Source: Amycolatopsis sp. WQ 127309
GTDB lineage: Bacteria > Actinomycetota > Actinomycetes > Mycobacteriales > Pseudonocardiaceae
DNA length: 64,000 nt
Assembly (NCBI RefSeq): GCF_023023025.1
Contig: NZ_CP095481.1
Location: 11,049,001 to 11,113,000 of the forward strand
Direction: 5' to 3'
Shown one piece after another: positions 1-7,600 of this stretch (position 1 is the stretch's first letter; each line of letters opens with the position of its first letter). A model generated the notes under the pieces. The model did no database searches, had not been told where the DNA came from, and was given only the letters and a program-made list of their open reading frames with translations. The position numbers were made by a program, and so were the translations under genes.

Positions 1-1
1 C

Positions 2-586
2 GAGACGACGGCCAGCACCGTCGGCTGGACGCTGGACCTGGTGAGCAGGCACCCGGAGGTCCGGGAGCGGCTGCACGAGGAGGCGGTGGCGGTCTACGGC
101 GACCGTCGCCCGGCCTACGAGGACCTGACCCGGCTGCGCTACACGCACATGGTGCTGCAGGAGGCCATGCGGCTGTTCCCGCCGGTGTGGATCCTGCCGC
201 GCCGGGCGCTGGCCGACGACGAGGTCGGCGGGTACCACGTGCCCGCGGGCTCGGAAGTGCTGATCTGCCCGTACATCCTGCACCGGCACCCGCGCTACTG
301 GCCGGAGCCGGACCGGTTCCTCCCGGAGCGGTTCGACCCGGACGTGACGTCGGATCGCCCGCGCTACGCGCACATCCCGTTCGGCGCCGGTCCCCGGTTC
401 TGCGTCGGCAACCACCTGGGGATGATGGAGGCCACCTTCATCATCTCCACGCTGATGCGCGACCTGCGGTTCGACACCGTGCCCGGGTTCGCGGTCAAGC
501 CGGAGCCGATGATGTCGCTGCGCCTCGGCGGCGGGCTGCCCCTGACCGTCCACTCGTTCCCGGACCTCGGCCGTGCCGCGGCCTGA
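2..586 (+). CDS. Cytochrome P450, C-terminal part (5' end outside window)
   Basis: The reading frame is already open at base 2, so the true start lies outside the window. The first visible residues (ETTAST) fit the end of the I-helix oxygen-activation motif. A K-helix ExxR (EAMR) follows, then the heme loop FGAGPRFCVGNH with the cysteine thiolate ligand. About 195 residues are visible, roughly the last 45% of a P450. P450s are heme monooxygenases that need a redox partner, and none is visible here. Its place beside the enediyne core set makes it the likely counterpart of the P450 (E7) found in nine-membered enediyne clusters, hydroxylating or epoxidising the core; that role is inferred. The next gene starts 28 bases downstream on the same strand, suggesting one operon. 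Confidence 0.9.
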   Translation, partial: ETTASTVGWTLDLVSRHPEVRERLHEEAVAVYGDRRPAYEDLTRLRYTHMVLQEAMRLFPPVWILPRRALADDEVGGYHVPAGSEVLICPYILHRHPRYWPEPDRFLPERFDPDVTSDRPRYAHIPFGAGPRFCVGNHLGMMEATFIISTLMRDLRFDTVPGFAVKPEPMMSLRLGGGLPLTVHSFPDLGRAAA

Positions 587-614
587 CCGCCGGACATCGC
601 GAAAGTGAGTGAAC

Positions 615-1817
615 ATGACTGAGCAGGCGGAGAACGGCTACGGCCGGCCCGAAGACCACCCGAAGGCGGCGGAGTTCGCGAAGCTGCGAGCCGCCATCGC
701 CGACGAGGGCGTCCGGGAGCACTTCCCGTTCCGCTTCCTGGCGGCCAACGAGACGTTCGCCCGCCTCGTCGACGCCACCGCCCACCGGATCCTCTCCGCG
801 ATCGGCGCCCTGCCGACCGCCTCCGGAACCTCGGTCCCGCAGGCCAAGCAGGAGCTGTCGATCCCGTGGCGCCGGACGATCCCGTTGCACTTCCTGTACG
901 AGAAGCTGTCGGACTCGGGGATCTTCGCCCGGGAAGGCGGCCGGTACGTGCCCGGCACGGTGGCCGTCCCGTCGTTCGACGACGTCGCCGCCGAACTCGC
1001 CGCGCGCGAGCCGGGTGCCGCTGTCGCCGTCGAGATCCTGCGGACGCTCGTCGACGAGGCGAAGACGTTCTTCGCCGGCGAAGCGACCGGCGACGAGATC
1101 CTCTTCGCGCCCGCGCAGCTTCCGTTGTGGCTGAAGTACTTCTCCAACGACAACCTGCTGTACTCCATCAACAACAAGGTCGGCGCGGAGGCGCTGAGCC
1201 GCCTCGTGCCGGCGGCGGGCGGCCCGTTCGAGATCCTCGAGATCGGCGGCGGCTGCGGCAGCGGCGCCGAGCAGGTGCTCCGCACGCTCGGTTCCGACGT
1301 CACGCGCTACCGGTTCACCGAAGTCGCCGAGACGTTCGCCCGGCACGGCGAGAAGGCGGCCGCGGCCGCCGCGTCGCCGTCGACGACGGTCGAGTCGGCC
1401 CGCATCGACATGACGCTGCCCTGGGAGGCGCAGGGGGTCGAGCCCGGCACGTTCGACGCCGTGTACGCGGTCAACTGCTTCCACGTGGCGCCCGACCTCG
1501 ACTTCGTCGTCGCCGAGGCGGCGAAGGCACTGAAGCCGGGCGGCGCGGTCGTGGTGTCCGAATGCGTGCGGCCGACGAAGCTCGCCCGGCCCATCCACGC
1601 CGAGATCATCTTCGACTTCCTCGACAGCTTCACCGACGTCATCACCGACCCGGTGAAGCGGCCGACGCACGGCTTCCTCACCCCGGCCGCCTGGCGGGCC
1701 ACGTTCGAGGCGGCCGGGCTCGGCGACGTGACGGTCCTGCCCGACGTGGACGCCATCGCCGAGCAGTACCCGGACTTCGTGGTCGGCGCCGTGATCGCCC
1801 GCGCGAGCACCCGGTGA
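615..1817 (+). CDS. SAM-dependent methyltransferase
   Basis: A protein of about 400 residues. The C-terminal half is a class I methyltransferase: motif I EIGGGCGSG near residue 215, an acidic second strand, then a motif-IV-like stretch (FDAVYAVNCFHVAPD) and KALKPGG. The N-terminal 200 residues are mostly helical and could be a substrate or dimerisation domain. ATG at 615 is chosen; an in-frame GTG at 609 is equally possible because the purine-rich GAAAGTGAG precedes both. The stop codon overlaps the start of the next gene (GTGA), so the two are probably translationally coupled. The methyl acceptor cannot be told from sequence; the domain resembles methyltransferases used on polyketides and aryl acids. 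Confidence 0.85.
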   Translation: MTEQAENGYGRPEDHPKAAEFAKLRAAIADEGVREHFPFRFLAANETFARLVDATAHRILSAIGALPTASGTSVPQAKQELSIPWRRTIPLHFLYEKLSDSGIFAREGGRYVPGTVAVPSFDDVAAELAAREPGAAVAVEILRTLVDEAKTFFAGEATGDEILFAPAQLPLWLKYFSNDNLLYSINNKVGAEALSRLVPAAGGPFEILEIGGGCGSGAEQVLRTLGSDVTRYRFTEVAETFARHGEKAAAAAASPSTTVESARIDMTLPWEAQGVEPGTFDAVYAVNCFHVAPDLDFVVAEAAKALKPGGAVVVSECVRPTKLARPIHAEIIFDFLDSFTDVITDPVKRPTHGFLTPAAWRATFEAAGLGDVTVLPDVDAIAEQYPDFVVGAVIARASTR

Positions 1818-2851
1818 TCGCCGGGCTGGTCCGCTTCGCCGTCCGCAAGTCCCTGCGCGACACCCGGCACGTCGGCGTGGTGCCCCGGCGCCGGGCCCGC
1901 GGCCTGGTGGCCGCGGTCTACCGGCAGGTGGAGCAGGACTTCGGGATGCTCGCGCCGCCGACGGCGCTGCACTCCGCGGCGCCGGAGTCGATGGCCGCGG
2001 CGTGGCTGATCCTGCGGGAGACGCTGCTGGTGCCCGGCCCGGCCGGCCGCGCGGCCAAGGAGGCGGTGGCCACCGGGGTGTCGGCGGCCAACAGCTGCCC
2101 GTACTGCGTGGACGTGCACGGCATGACGCTCGCCGCGATCCCGGACGGCCCCGGCGAGTCCGGCGGCGCCGAACGGGCGGCACTCGAAGCGTGGGCGCGC
2201 GCGTCCGCGACGACGGCGCCCGCGCCGCCGTTCCCGGCCGCGCACGCGCCCGAGCTGATCGGCGTCGCCGTGGCGTTCCAGTACTACAACCGCATGGTGA
2301 ACGTGTACCTCCGGGATTCGCCGTTCCCCGCGCACGTCCCCGAGTCCGCCAAGCCGCAGGCGCGGCGGGTGCTCGGCGGCGTGCTGCGGCCCCCGGCGAC
2401 GTCGGGACCGCGGCCGGGAGCGTCACTGGAGCTGCTCCCGGCCGCTCCGGCGCCGGCGGACCTGGGCTGGGCGCGCGGGAACCCGGTGATCGCCGACGCG
2501 TTCGCCCGCGCCTACGCCGTGGCCGAAGCGGCGGGTGCCCGTTCGGTGCCCGCCGGCGTCCGCGCGCTGGTGCGGGAGCGGCTGGCCGCCTGGGACGGGC
2601 AGGCGCCGGGGCTCAGCCGGTCCTGGCTCGACGAGGCGGTCGCCGGGCTCGCCGAGGCCGACCGGCCGGCCGGCCGGCTGGCGCTGGCCACGGCGCTGGC
2701 GTCCTACCAGGTCGACGAGGGGCTCGTCGAGGCGTTCCGCACCACCGCGCCCGGCGACGACACCCTGATCGAGCTGACCGCGTGGGCCGGGATGGCCGCG
2801 GCCCGCCGGGTCAGCAGCCTGCTCGCCGGGGCCGTCGCCGACCACGCGTGA
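1814..2851 (+). CDS. AhpD/carboxymuconolactone decarboxylase-like protein
   Basis: About 345 residues from a GTG start that overlaps the stop of the upstream methyltransferase. The recognisable part is the AhpD-type motif SCPYCVDVHG (a CxxC followed by a His), typical of the alkylhydroperoxidase/CMD fold. The rest is helical, and a second half (residues about 200-340) looks like a diverged repeat without the cysteines. AhpD proteins do thiol-based peroxide chemistry; some family members in biosynthetic clusters have other or unknown roles. Being coupled to a methyltransferase and P450 suggests a function in tailoring or in handling oxidative stress from the product. It is the last gene of its transcript, followed by a strong hairpin. 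Confidence 0.75.
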   Translation: MIAGLVRFAVRKSLRDTRHVGVVPRRRARGLVAAVYRQVEQDFGMLAPPTALHSAAPESMAAAWLILRETLLVPGPAGRAAKEAVATGVSAANSCPYCVDVHGMTLAAIPDGPGESGGAERAALEAWARASATTAPAPPFPAAHAPELIGVAVAFQYYNRMVNVYLRDSPFPAHVPESAKPQARRVLGGVLRPPATSGPRPGASLELLPAAPAPADLGWARGNPVIADAFARAYAVAEAAGARSVPAGVRALVRERLAAWDGQAPGLSRSWLDEAVAGLAEADRPAGRLALATALASYQVDEGLVEAFRTTAPGDDTLIELTAWAGMAAARRVSSLLAGAVADHA

Positions 2852-2866
2852 CCCCGCGGTAGCCCG

Positions 2867-2900
2867 AAGGCCTCCCCACCCGAAAGGGCGGGGAGGCCTT
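2867..2900 (+). terminator. Rho-independent-type terminator after the P450 operon
   Basis: A hairpin with arms AAGGCCTCCCC and GGGGAGGCCTT around a short GAAA-containing loop begins 16 bases after the last stop codon. The right arm ends in CTT rather than a long U-tract, as is common for actinomycete terminators. Confidence 0.85.
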
Positions 2901-2965
2901 CTTGGTTGCGTGGAAACCCTTGCGCCCGCGGCATTTCCGCTTGGTCGCGATGGGAGCAGCGCGGA

Positions 2966-3217
2966 CGAGAACGGCCGACACACCGGCAGGCAGGTTCGCT
3001 GTCGACGCCGCGTGCCGTGGTGGCCACGCCGGGCGGTGTGCCGGCCGTTCTCGTTGCCGTGTCGGCCGTTGCGGGCGGTGTGCCGGGATGTCGTACCACC
3101 GACTCGGCGAGGCCGGCACGATTCGTGCCGGCCTCGCCGGATGTCCTACGGCGGTCCGCGGGACCACACGCCGGAAACCCGAACGGCTACGGCGGAAGGA
3201 TCCGCCGTAGCCGTTCG
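2966..3217. repeat. Three consecutive inverted repeats between convergent operons
   Basis: No convincing gene lies between 2901 and 3359. Instead there are inverted repeats. CGAGAACGGCCGACACACCG (2966-2985) pairs with 3034-3053 with one mismatch across a 48-base gap. CGGCGAGGCCGGCACGA (3105-3121) pairs perfectly with 3123-3139. CGAACGGCTACGGCGGA (3180-3196) pairs perfectly with 3201-3217. Together with the hairpin at 3271-3334 they make four strong structures in about 370 bases. Transcripts arrive from both sides, so transcription termination is the simplest role. Confidence 0.75.
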
Positions 3218-3270
3218 AGCTATCACCGGTGCGCCGTCGGTCACCGCGAGACCCGGCGCCCGTCAAGGGG

Positions 3271-3334
3271 ACGAAGCCGGGGCCGGCGCGGACACCGTCG
3301 CTGAGGGTCGGTGTCCCGCCGGGCCCGGCTTCGT
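3271..3334 (-). terminator. Terminator of the enediyne PKS operon
   Basis: ACGAAGCCGGGGCCGGCGCGGACACCG is largely complementary to the arm ending GGCCCGGCTTCGT at 3309-3334. The hairpin lies 26 bases beyond the stop codon of the last minus-strand gene (3360), the position expected for the operon terminator. Confidence 0.7.
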
Positions 3335-3359
3335 GGCGCGAGGCCGTCCGGGGAACCGC

Positions 3360-3545
3360 TTACGCGGCCTCGCCCAGCCGCTCCTCGAGGTCACGCTCCA
3401 TCTCGGCGACGACGTCCGACCAGACGATGCCCCGGCCGAGCCGCGGCATCGGCCGCACGGTCAGGTCGACCGGCGCTTCCACCGGCTCGACGTACCGCGA
3501 GGTGGCCGCGGCGGCGTCCGTGCGACCCGTGTTGTTGGCAGTCAT
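3360..3545 (-). CDS. Small hypothetical protein (61 aa), last gene of the PKS operon
   Basis: Not recognised. The start ATG at 3545 is preceded by a good ribosome site (AAGGAGAGGG), which together with its place 52 bases after the flavin reductase gene supports a real gene. The first 40 residues are polar and Pro/Thr/Ala-rich and probably disordered. The last 20 (IVWSDVVAEMERDLEERLG) would form a strongly acidic amphipathic helix. It has no cysteine and no Gly-Gly motif, which argues against a thioether or azole RiPP precursor. It could be a small partner of a cluster enzyme; nothing in the sequence says which. Confidence 0.65.
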   Translation of the reverse strand: MTANNTGRTDAAAATSRYVEPVEAPVDLTVRPMPRLGRGIVWSDVVAEMERDLEERLGEAA

Positions 3546-3597
3546 GACTTTCCCTCTCCTTCGTGCGGCCCCGGTAGTGCTCGGGGCCGGCGTCGGT

Positions 3598-4167
3598 TCA
3601 CGCGACCCGGCCGTCCACGTCGTGGTAGCCGCCGCTGTAGAAAATGAGGGCGTCCTCGCCGGCCCCCCGGCCGGTGGCGACCACGCGGCCGAGGAAGACC
3701 GAATGGTCACCGCCCTCGATGACCTGCGCCAGCTCGCACTCCAGCCAGGCCAGGGCGCCCGTGAACAGCGGTGCCCCGGTCTTGCCGCCCGGCGTCCAGC
3801 TGACCGCGTCGAACTGGGCCAGCCCGTCGGGCCGCTTCCAGTCGGCGAAGTACTTCGACACGGCCTGCTGGTCCGAGGCCAGGATGTTCACCGCGAACGA
3901 GCCCGCGGCGACGATGGAACTGTGCATGCGTGCCGCCTTGGCGACGCAGCACAGCACGAGCGGCGGATCCAGCGACACCGACGAGAAAGCGTTCGCGGTC
4001 ATCCCGTGCGGGTCCGCGCCGCCGGCCGTGAGCACCGTGACGCCCGTCGCGAACTGCGCCATCACCTGGCGCAGTGCCGGTTGCGGGCTGAGCCCGCGGC
4101 GCGCCGCCGACGTCGGCACCCGCTGCAGCGGTGTCCGCTCGGCGGGGCCTGCTCCTGGGTGGCCCAT
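3598..4167 (-). CDS. NAD(P)H:flavin oxidoreductase (enediyne E6 type)
   Basis: 189 residues with the flavin reductase domain from about residue 28 (ATGVTVLTA, then GMTANAFSSVSLDPP and VNILASDQQ). It reduces free FAD or FMN with NAD(P)H and passes it by diffusion to two-component monooxygenases. In C-1027 the homologous SgcE6 feeds the HpaB-like hydroxylase SgcC; likely clients here are the HpaB homologue at 39945-41495 and the class D monooxygenase at 41527-42771, about 36 kb away. The ATG follows the TAA stop of the thioesterase gene with no spacer, so the two are coupled. The first 25 residues are extra and poorly conserved in character, so a later start cannot be excluded. Confidence 0.85.
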   Translation of the reverse strand: MGHPGAGPAERTPLQRVPTSAARRGLSPQPALRQVMAQFATGVTVLTAGGADPHGMTANAFSSVSLDPPLVLCCVAKAARMHSSIVAAGSFAVNILASDQQAVSKYFADWKRPDGLAQFDAVSWTPGGKTGAPLFTGALAWLECELAQVIEGGDHSVFLGRVVATGRGAGEDALIFYSGGYHDVDGRVA

Positions 4168-4620
4168 TTAGACTCCCTTGCCGTTGCGCGCCGTAGCCGT
4201 CGTGTAGGGCGCCAACGCCTCCAGCAGCGCCTCGGGCACCCGGACCGGCACGGTCGCCGAGTTCGGTCCCCGCATGCAGGCGATCCGCTGACGTCCGCGC
4301 GCCACCAACCGCTCGCCGTCCGGGTGCAGGTGGACGTAGTCGAAGGTGAACTGCAGCTGCGTCTGGGTCAGCTCCTCGAGGCGCATCCGGATGGACAGCT
4401 CGTCGAAGCCGGTGATCTCCGCGAAGAACTCGCACTCCACCTTGAGGGTGTAGAGCTTCAGGTCGCCGCGGATGTCCGCCAGTACCGCCGGAGCCCGCTC
4501 GACGAGGAACATCTCGCGGCACCGGCCCTGCCACCGGACGTAGTTGACGTAGTAGACGTTGCCCACCATGTTGGTCTCTTCGAAGCCGACCGTGTGGCGG
4601 AGCTCGTAGTAGCCGGTCAT
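4168..4620 (-). CDS. Enediyne thioesterase (TebC/E10 family)
   Basis: 150 residues, a hotdog-fold acyl thioesterase. The N-terminal signature FEETNMVGNVYYVNY followed by RWQGRCREMFL is characteristic of the thioesterase paired with enediyne PKSs. It releases the polyene chain from the ACP of the neighbouring PKS by hydrolysis; this is the founding step of enediyne core formation. The ATG overlaps the PKS stop codon (ATGA), so synthesis of the two is coupled, as in other enediyne clusters. The C-terminal 15 residues are polar and look like an extension. Confidence 0.93.
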   Translation of the reverse strand: MTGYYELRHTVGFEETNMVGNVYYVNYVRWQGRCREMFLVERAPAVLADIRGDLKLYTLKVECEFFAEITGFDELSIRMRLEELTQTQLQFTFDYVHLHPDGERLVARGRQRIACMRGPNSATVPVRVPEALLEALAPYTTATARNGKGV

Positions 4621-7600
4621 TCTCGGTTCCCCTCTGCGTGGAGGACGGCGAAGACCACGGGGGCCGGCCGGTCGTCGACCGTGGTCGACCAGGTCGCGAT
4701 CAGGGCGTCGCCGCAGGCGAGCAGCGCCCACCCGTCGGCCTCGACCCGGCGGACCGTGAGGGCCTGGGTCATCCCGCCGGTCTTGCGCACGCACTCCAGC
4801 GCGCTCCAGACCCGGGTGTTGGCCACCGCGACCGGTTCGCCGGTGTCCGCGGCCAGCAGCCGGCCGACGGCGACGAGCTCTTCGCCCAGCAGTCCGGTCC
4901 AGTCTTCGTCGGTCCGCTCGATCGCACTCTCGATGTCACACGTGAGCTGCCCGGAGCCGGTGACCGCCAGCGTCAGCTGCGCGGTGTGCGACGCAGTCAC
5001 CTCGGCCCCGTCGATCTCCGGCTTGCCGTCGGGCCGGTAGCGCACCTCGACCGGCCGGTCGAGGCTGCGGCTCGCCGCCAGCGCCGTCTGGACGCGCCGC
5101 TCCGCGATGCCTTCGCACACGCGGTCCGCCGGGTCCGGCTCCAGCACCACCGATCGCCGGCCGCCGAGCAGCCGCTCGCACGCCCGCTCGAGGTAGGCCC
5201 CGAGCATCGACGGCACCCACGGTCCCGCCCCGTCGCGCTTGCGCACCGCGCGGAGCATCAGCCCTTCCCAGCGTTCGACGAGCGTGCCGTCCGGGTTGCG
5301 GACGTCCAGGTCGTAGACGTAGCTGTCGCCGTCCTGGGACCGTTCGCGCGCGTCGAGCAGGACGTACTCGTCGTGCTGCTCGCCCGGTGCGGCCAGGTAG
5401 AGCTTCTCGATGCTCTGCGGCAGCAGCGTCGCGTCCGGGATGCAGCACTGGATCGCGTGCATCATCGCGTCCCGGGTGCCCGGGTCGGCCAGCAGCTTGT
5501 CCTGCGGCAGGAACGGCGCGAACCACGCCACGTTCGCCGACGTCGAGATCTCGGCGACCGCGTGCCGCGCGCTGGCCCGGCGGTACCCGAGCACGCGCTG
5601 GAAGCGCTTGCCCTGGAACAGGACCGAGCCGTACAGCTCGCGGATCGGGTCGACCGGGACCGACGGCAGCGCGACGTCCCGCAGGGTGGTCTCGCCGAGC
5701 GACTCCGGCCGGGCGAAGTTGAGCCGGGCCCGGAAGTGATCGGCGCTGAAGCCCGTCTCGTCGCTGCGGATCACGACGTCCACGGTGTCGGCGTCCCGGG
5801 CGAGCGCGGCCAGCCGGATGGTGGTCGACTTGCCCGGCGAGACGATGATCGGGCGCAGGAACTCGACGCCCTCCAGCACCGGGGTACCGCCGCGACCGAC
5901 GGTGGCCGACGCGACCTGGGTCATCGCCTCCATGCCGAGCACGGCCGGGAAGAGCAGCTGACCGTCGAGCAGGTGGTCGGTCAGGTACGGGTCGCTGCCC
6001 GCGGACAGCTCGGCCTCGGTGATCAGCTCGACCCCGGGGTAGTGCACGACCGTCCGGTCGATGAACCGGGTCAGCGGCAGCTCGCGCCGCTGGATCGGCA
6101 GGGTCGGCAGCCCGTTCATGCGGCCGCAGATGACGAGCACCGGCGGCGTGGCCGGGTCCGAAAGCAGCTGGCGCAGGATGGTGATGCCCTCGTCGAGCGG
6201 GATCGGCGTGATGCCGTCGCGCATCAGGGCGCTGACCACGCCGAGCTTCTCGCCCATGCCGGTGCCGGACCAGACCGACCACTCCAGCGCGATCGCCCGC
6301 GCCCGGGGGTGTTCCCGGCCGAAGCGCAGGGTCGCCTCGGTCATCCAGTCGTTGGCCGTGGAGTAGTGCGCCTCACCGCGGAGGCCGGCGCGGCCGATGA
6401 TGCTGCCGAAGGTCACCAGCAGCTTGATGCGGTCCTGGTCGACCGCGTCGAGCACGGCGTTGAGACCGTCGATCTTCGGCGCGATGGTCTTGCGGAAGGC
6501 GTCCTCGGTCAGGCTGAACAACGCGGCCGGCTCGTTGCGGCCCGCGCCGTGCATGACCGCGGTGACCGGGCCCAGCTCGGCCTCCACGCGGGCGACCACG
6601 CCGGCGATCTGCGCGGCGTCGGTGACGTCGGCCCGCTCGTAGACGTAGCGGATGCCCGCCGCCTCCATGCGGTCGAGGTTCTCCAGCAGCTCGGGGTCCG
6701 TTTCCGGGTCGCTGCGCCCGAGGAGCGCGAGCTTCGCGCCGGAGTCCTTCGCCAGTGCCAGCGCGCTCTCCGCCGTGATGCCCTTGCCGCCGCCGGTGAC
6801 CAGCATGACGTCGGTGCTGTCGAGGGTCTCCGGGATGGGACCGGAGGCCGCCGCCGGCAAGCCGACCAGCCGCGGGACCGTGCGGCCGCCGTCGGAGCCG
6901 TAGCGGGCTTCGACGAAGTCCGTCGTCGCCGCCACTTCGGCGACCACCGTCGTCACCGCCCGGTCGATCGCCGCCGGCTCCGCCGGGGTCGGGTCGGCCA
7001 GGTCGACGATCGTGGTCTTCGCCGACGGGTCCTCCAGGCGCAGCGTCTTCGCCAGGCCGGAGGCGCCGTAGCCGTGGTGCACCACGACGAACCGCGTGCC
7101 GTTGGGCGCGGCCATCAGGGCCCGGCCGGCTTCGAGGAACAGCCCGACGTGCCCGGCGTCGCAGTCGGTGGGCAGGCAGAGCAGCACGCCCTCACCCGCA
7201 CCGCTGCGGGCGAGCGCCGTCCGCAGCGGCTCGGCGAGCGGGTTGCCCGGGGTCGAGAAGACCTGCCACTGCGCGGACACGGTGCCCGAGGGCAGGTCCG
7301 CGGCCGGGAGGGCCGCGGGCAGGTACTCGACCGCGAACGGCCGGACCCACGGCCCGATGCCCGGTGCTTCGCCCTTGCCCGCCGCGTCCGCCGGCTTCGC
7401 CGTCTGCGCCAGCTCGTCGATCATCTCGGCGAGATCGCCGAGACAGACGGTGGCGAAGTTCGGCATGCCCTCGAGCGCGGGCCGGCCGAGGGCCCGGGTG
7501 ACGTCGTTGACCAGCTGGCCCACGGTGATCGACGAAAGGTGCAGGTCGTCGAGCGGGTGGGTGTCGGCCGTGACCGTCTCCAGCGGCAGCTCGACGCGCT

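Noticed and set aside
2901..3304. Small plus-strand genes of 100-130 codons in the hairpin region
   Set aside because: Arg/Gly-rich translations in several overlapping frames, no ribosome site, and the sequence is explained by inverted repeats.
3360..3545. Second RiPP precursor
   Set aside because: The 61-residue protein has no cysteine, few Ser/Thr near the C-terminus and no GG, and lies far from the YcaO/SagB genes.
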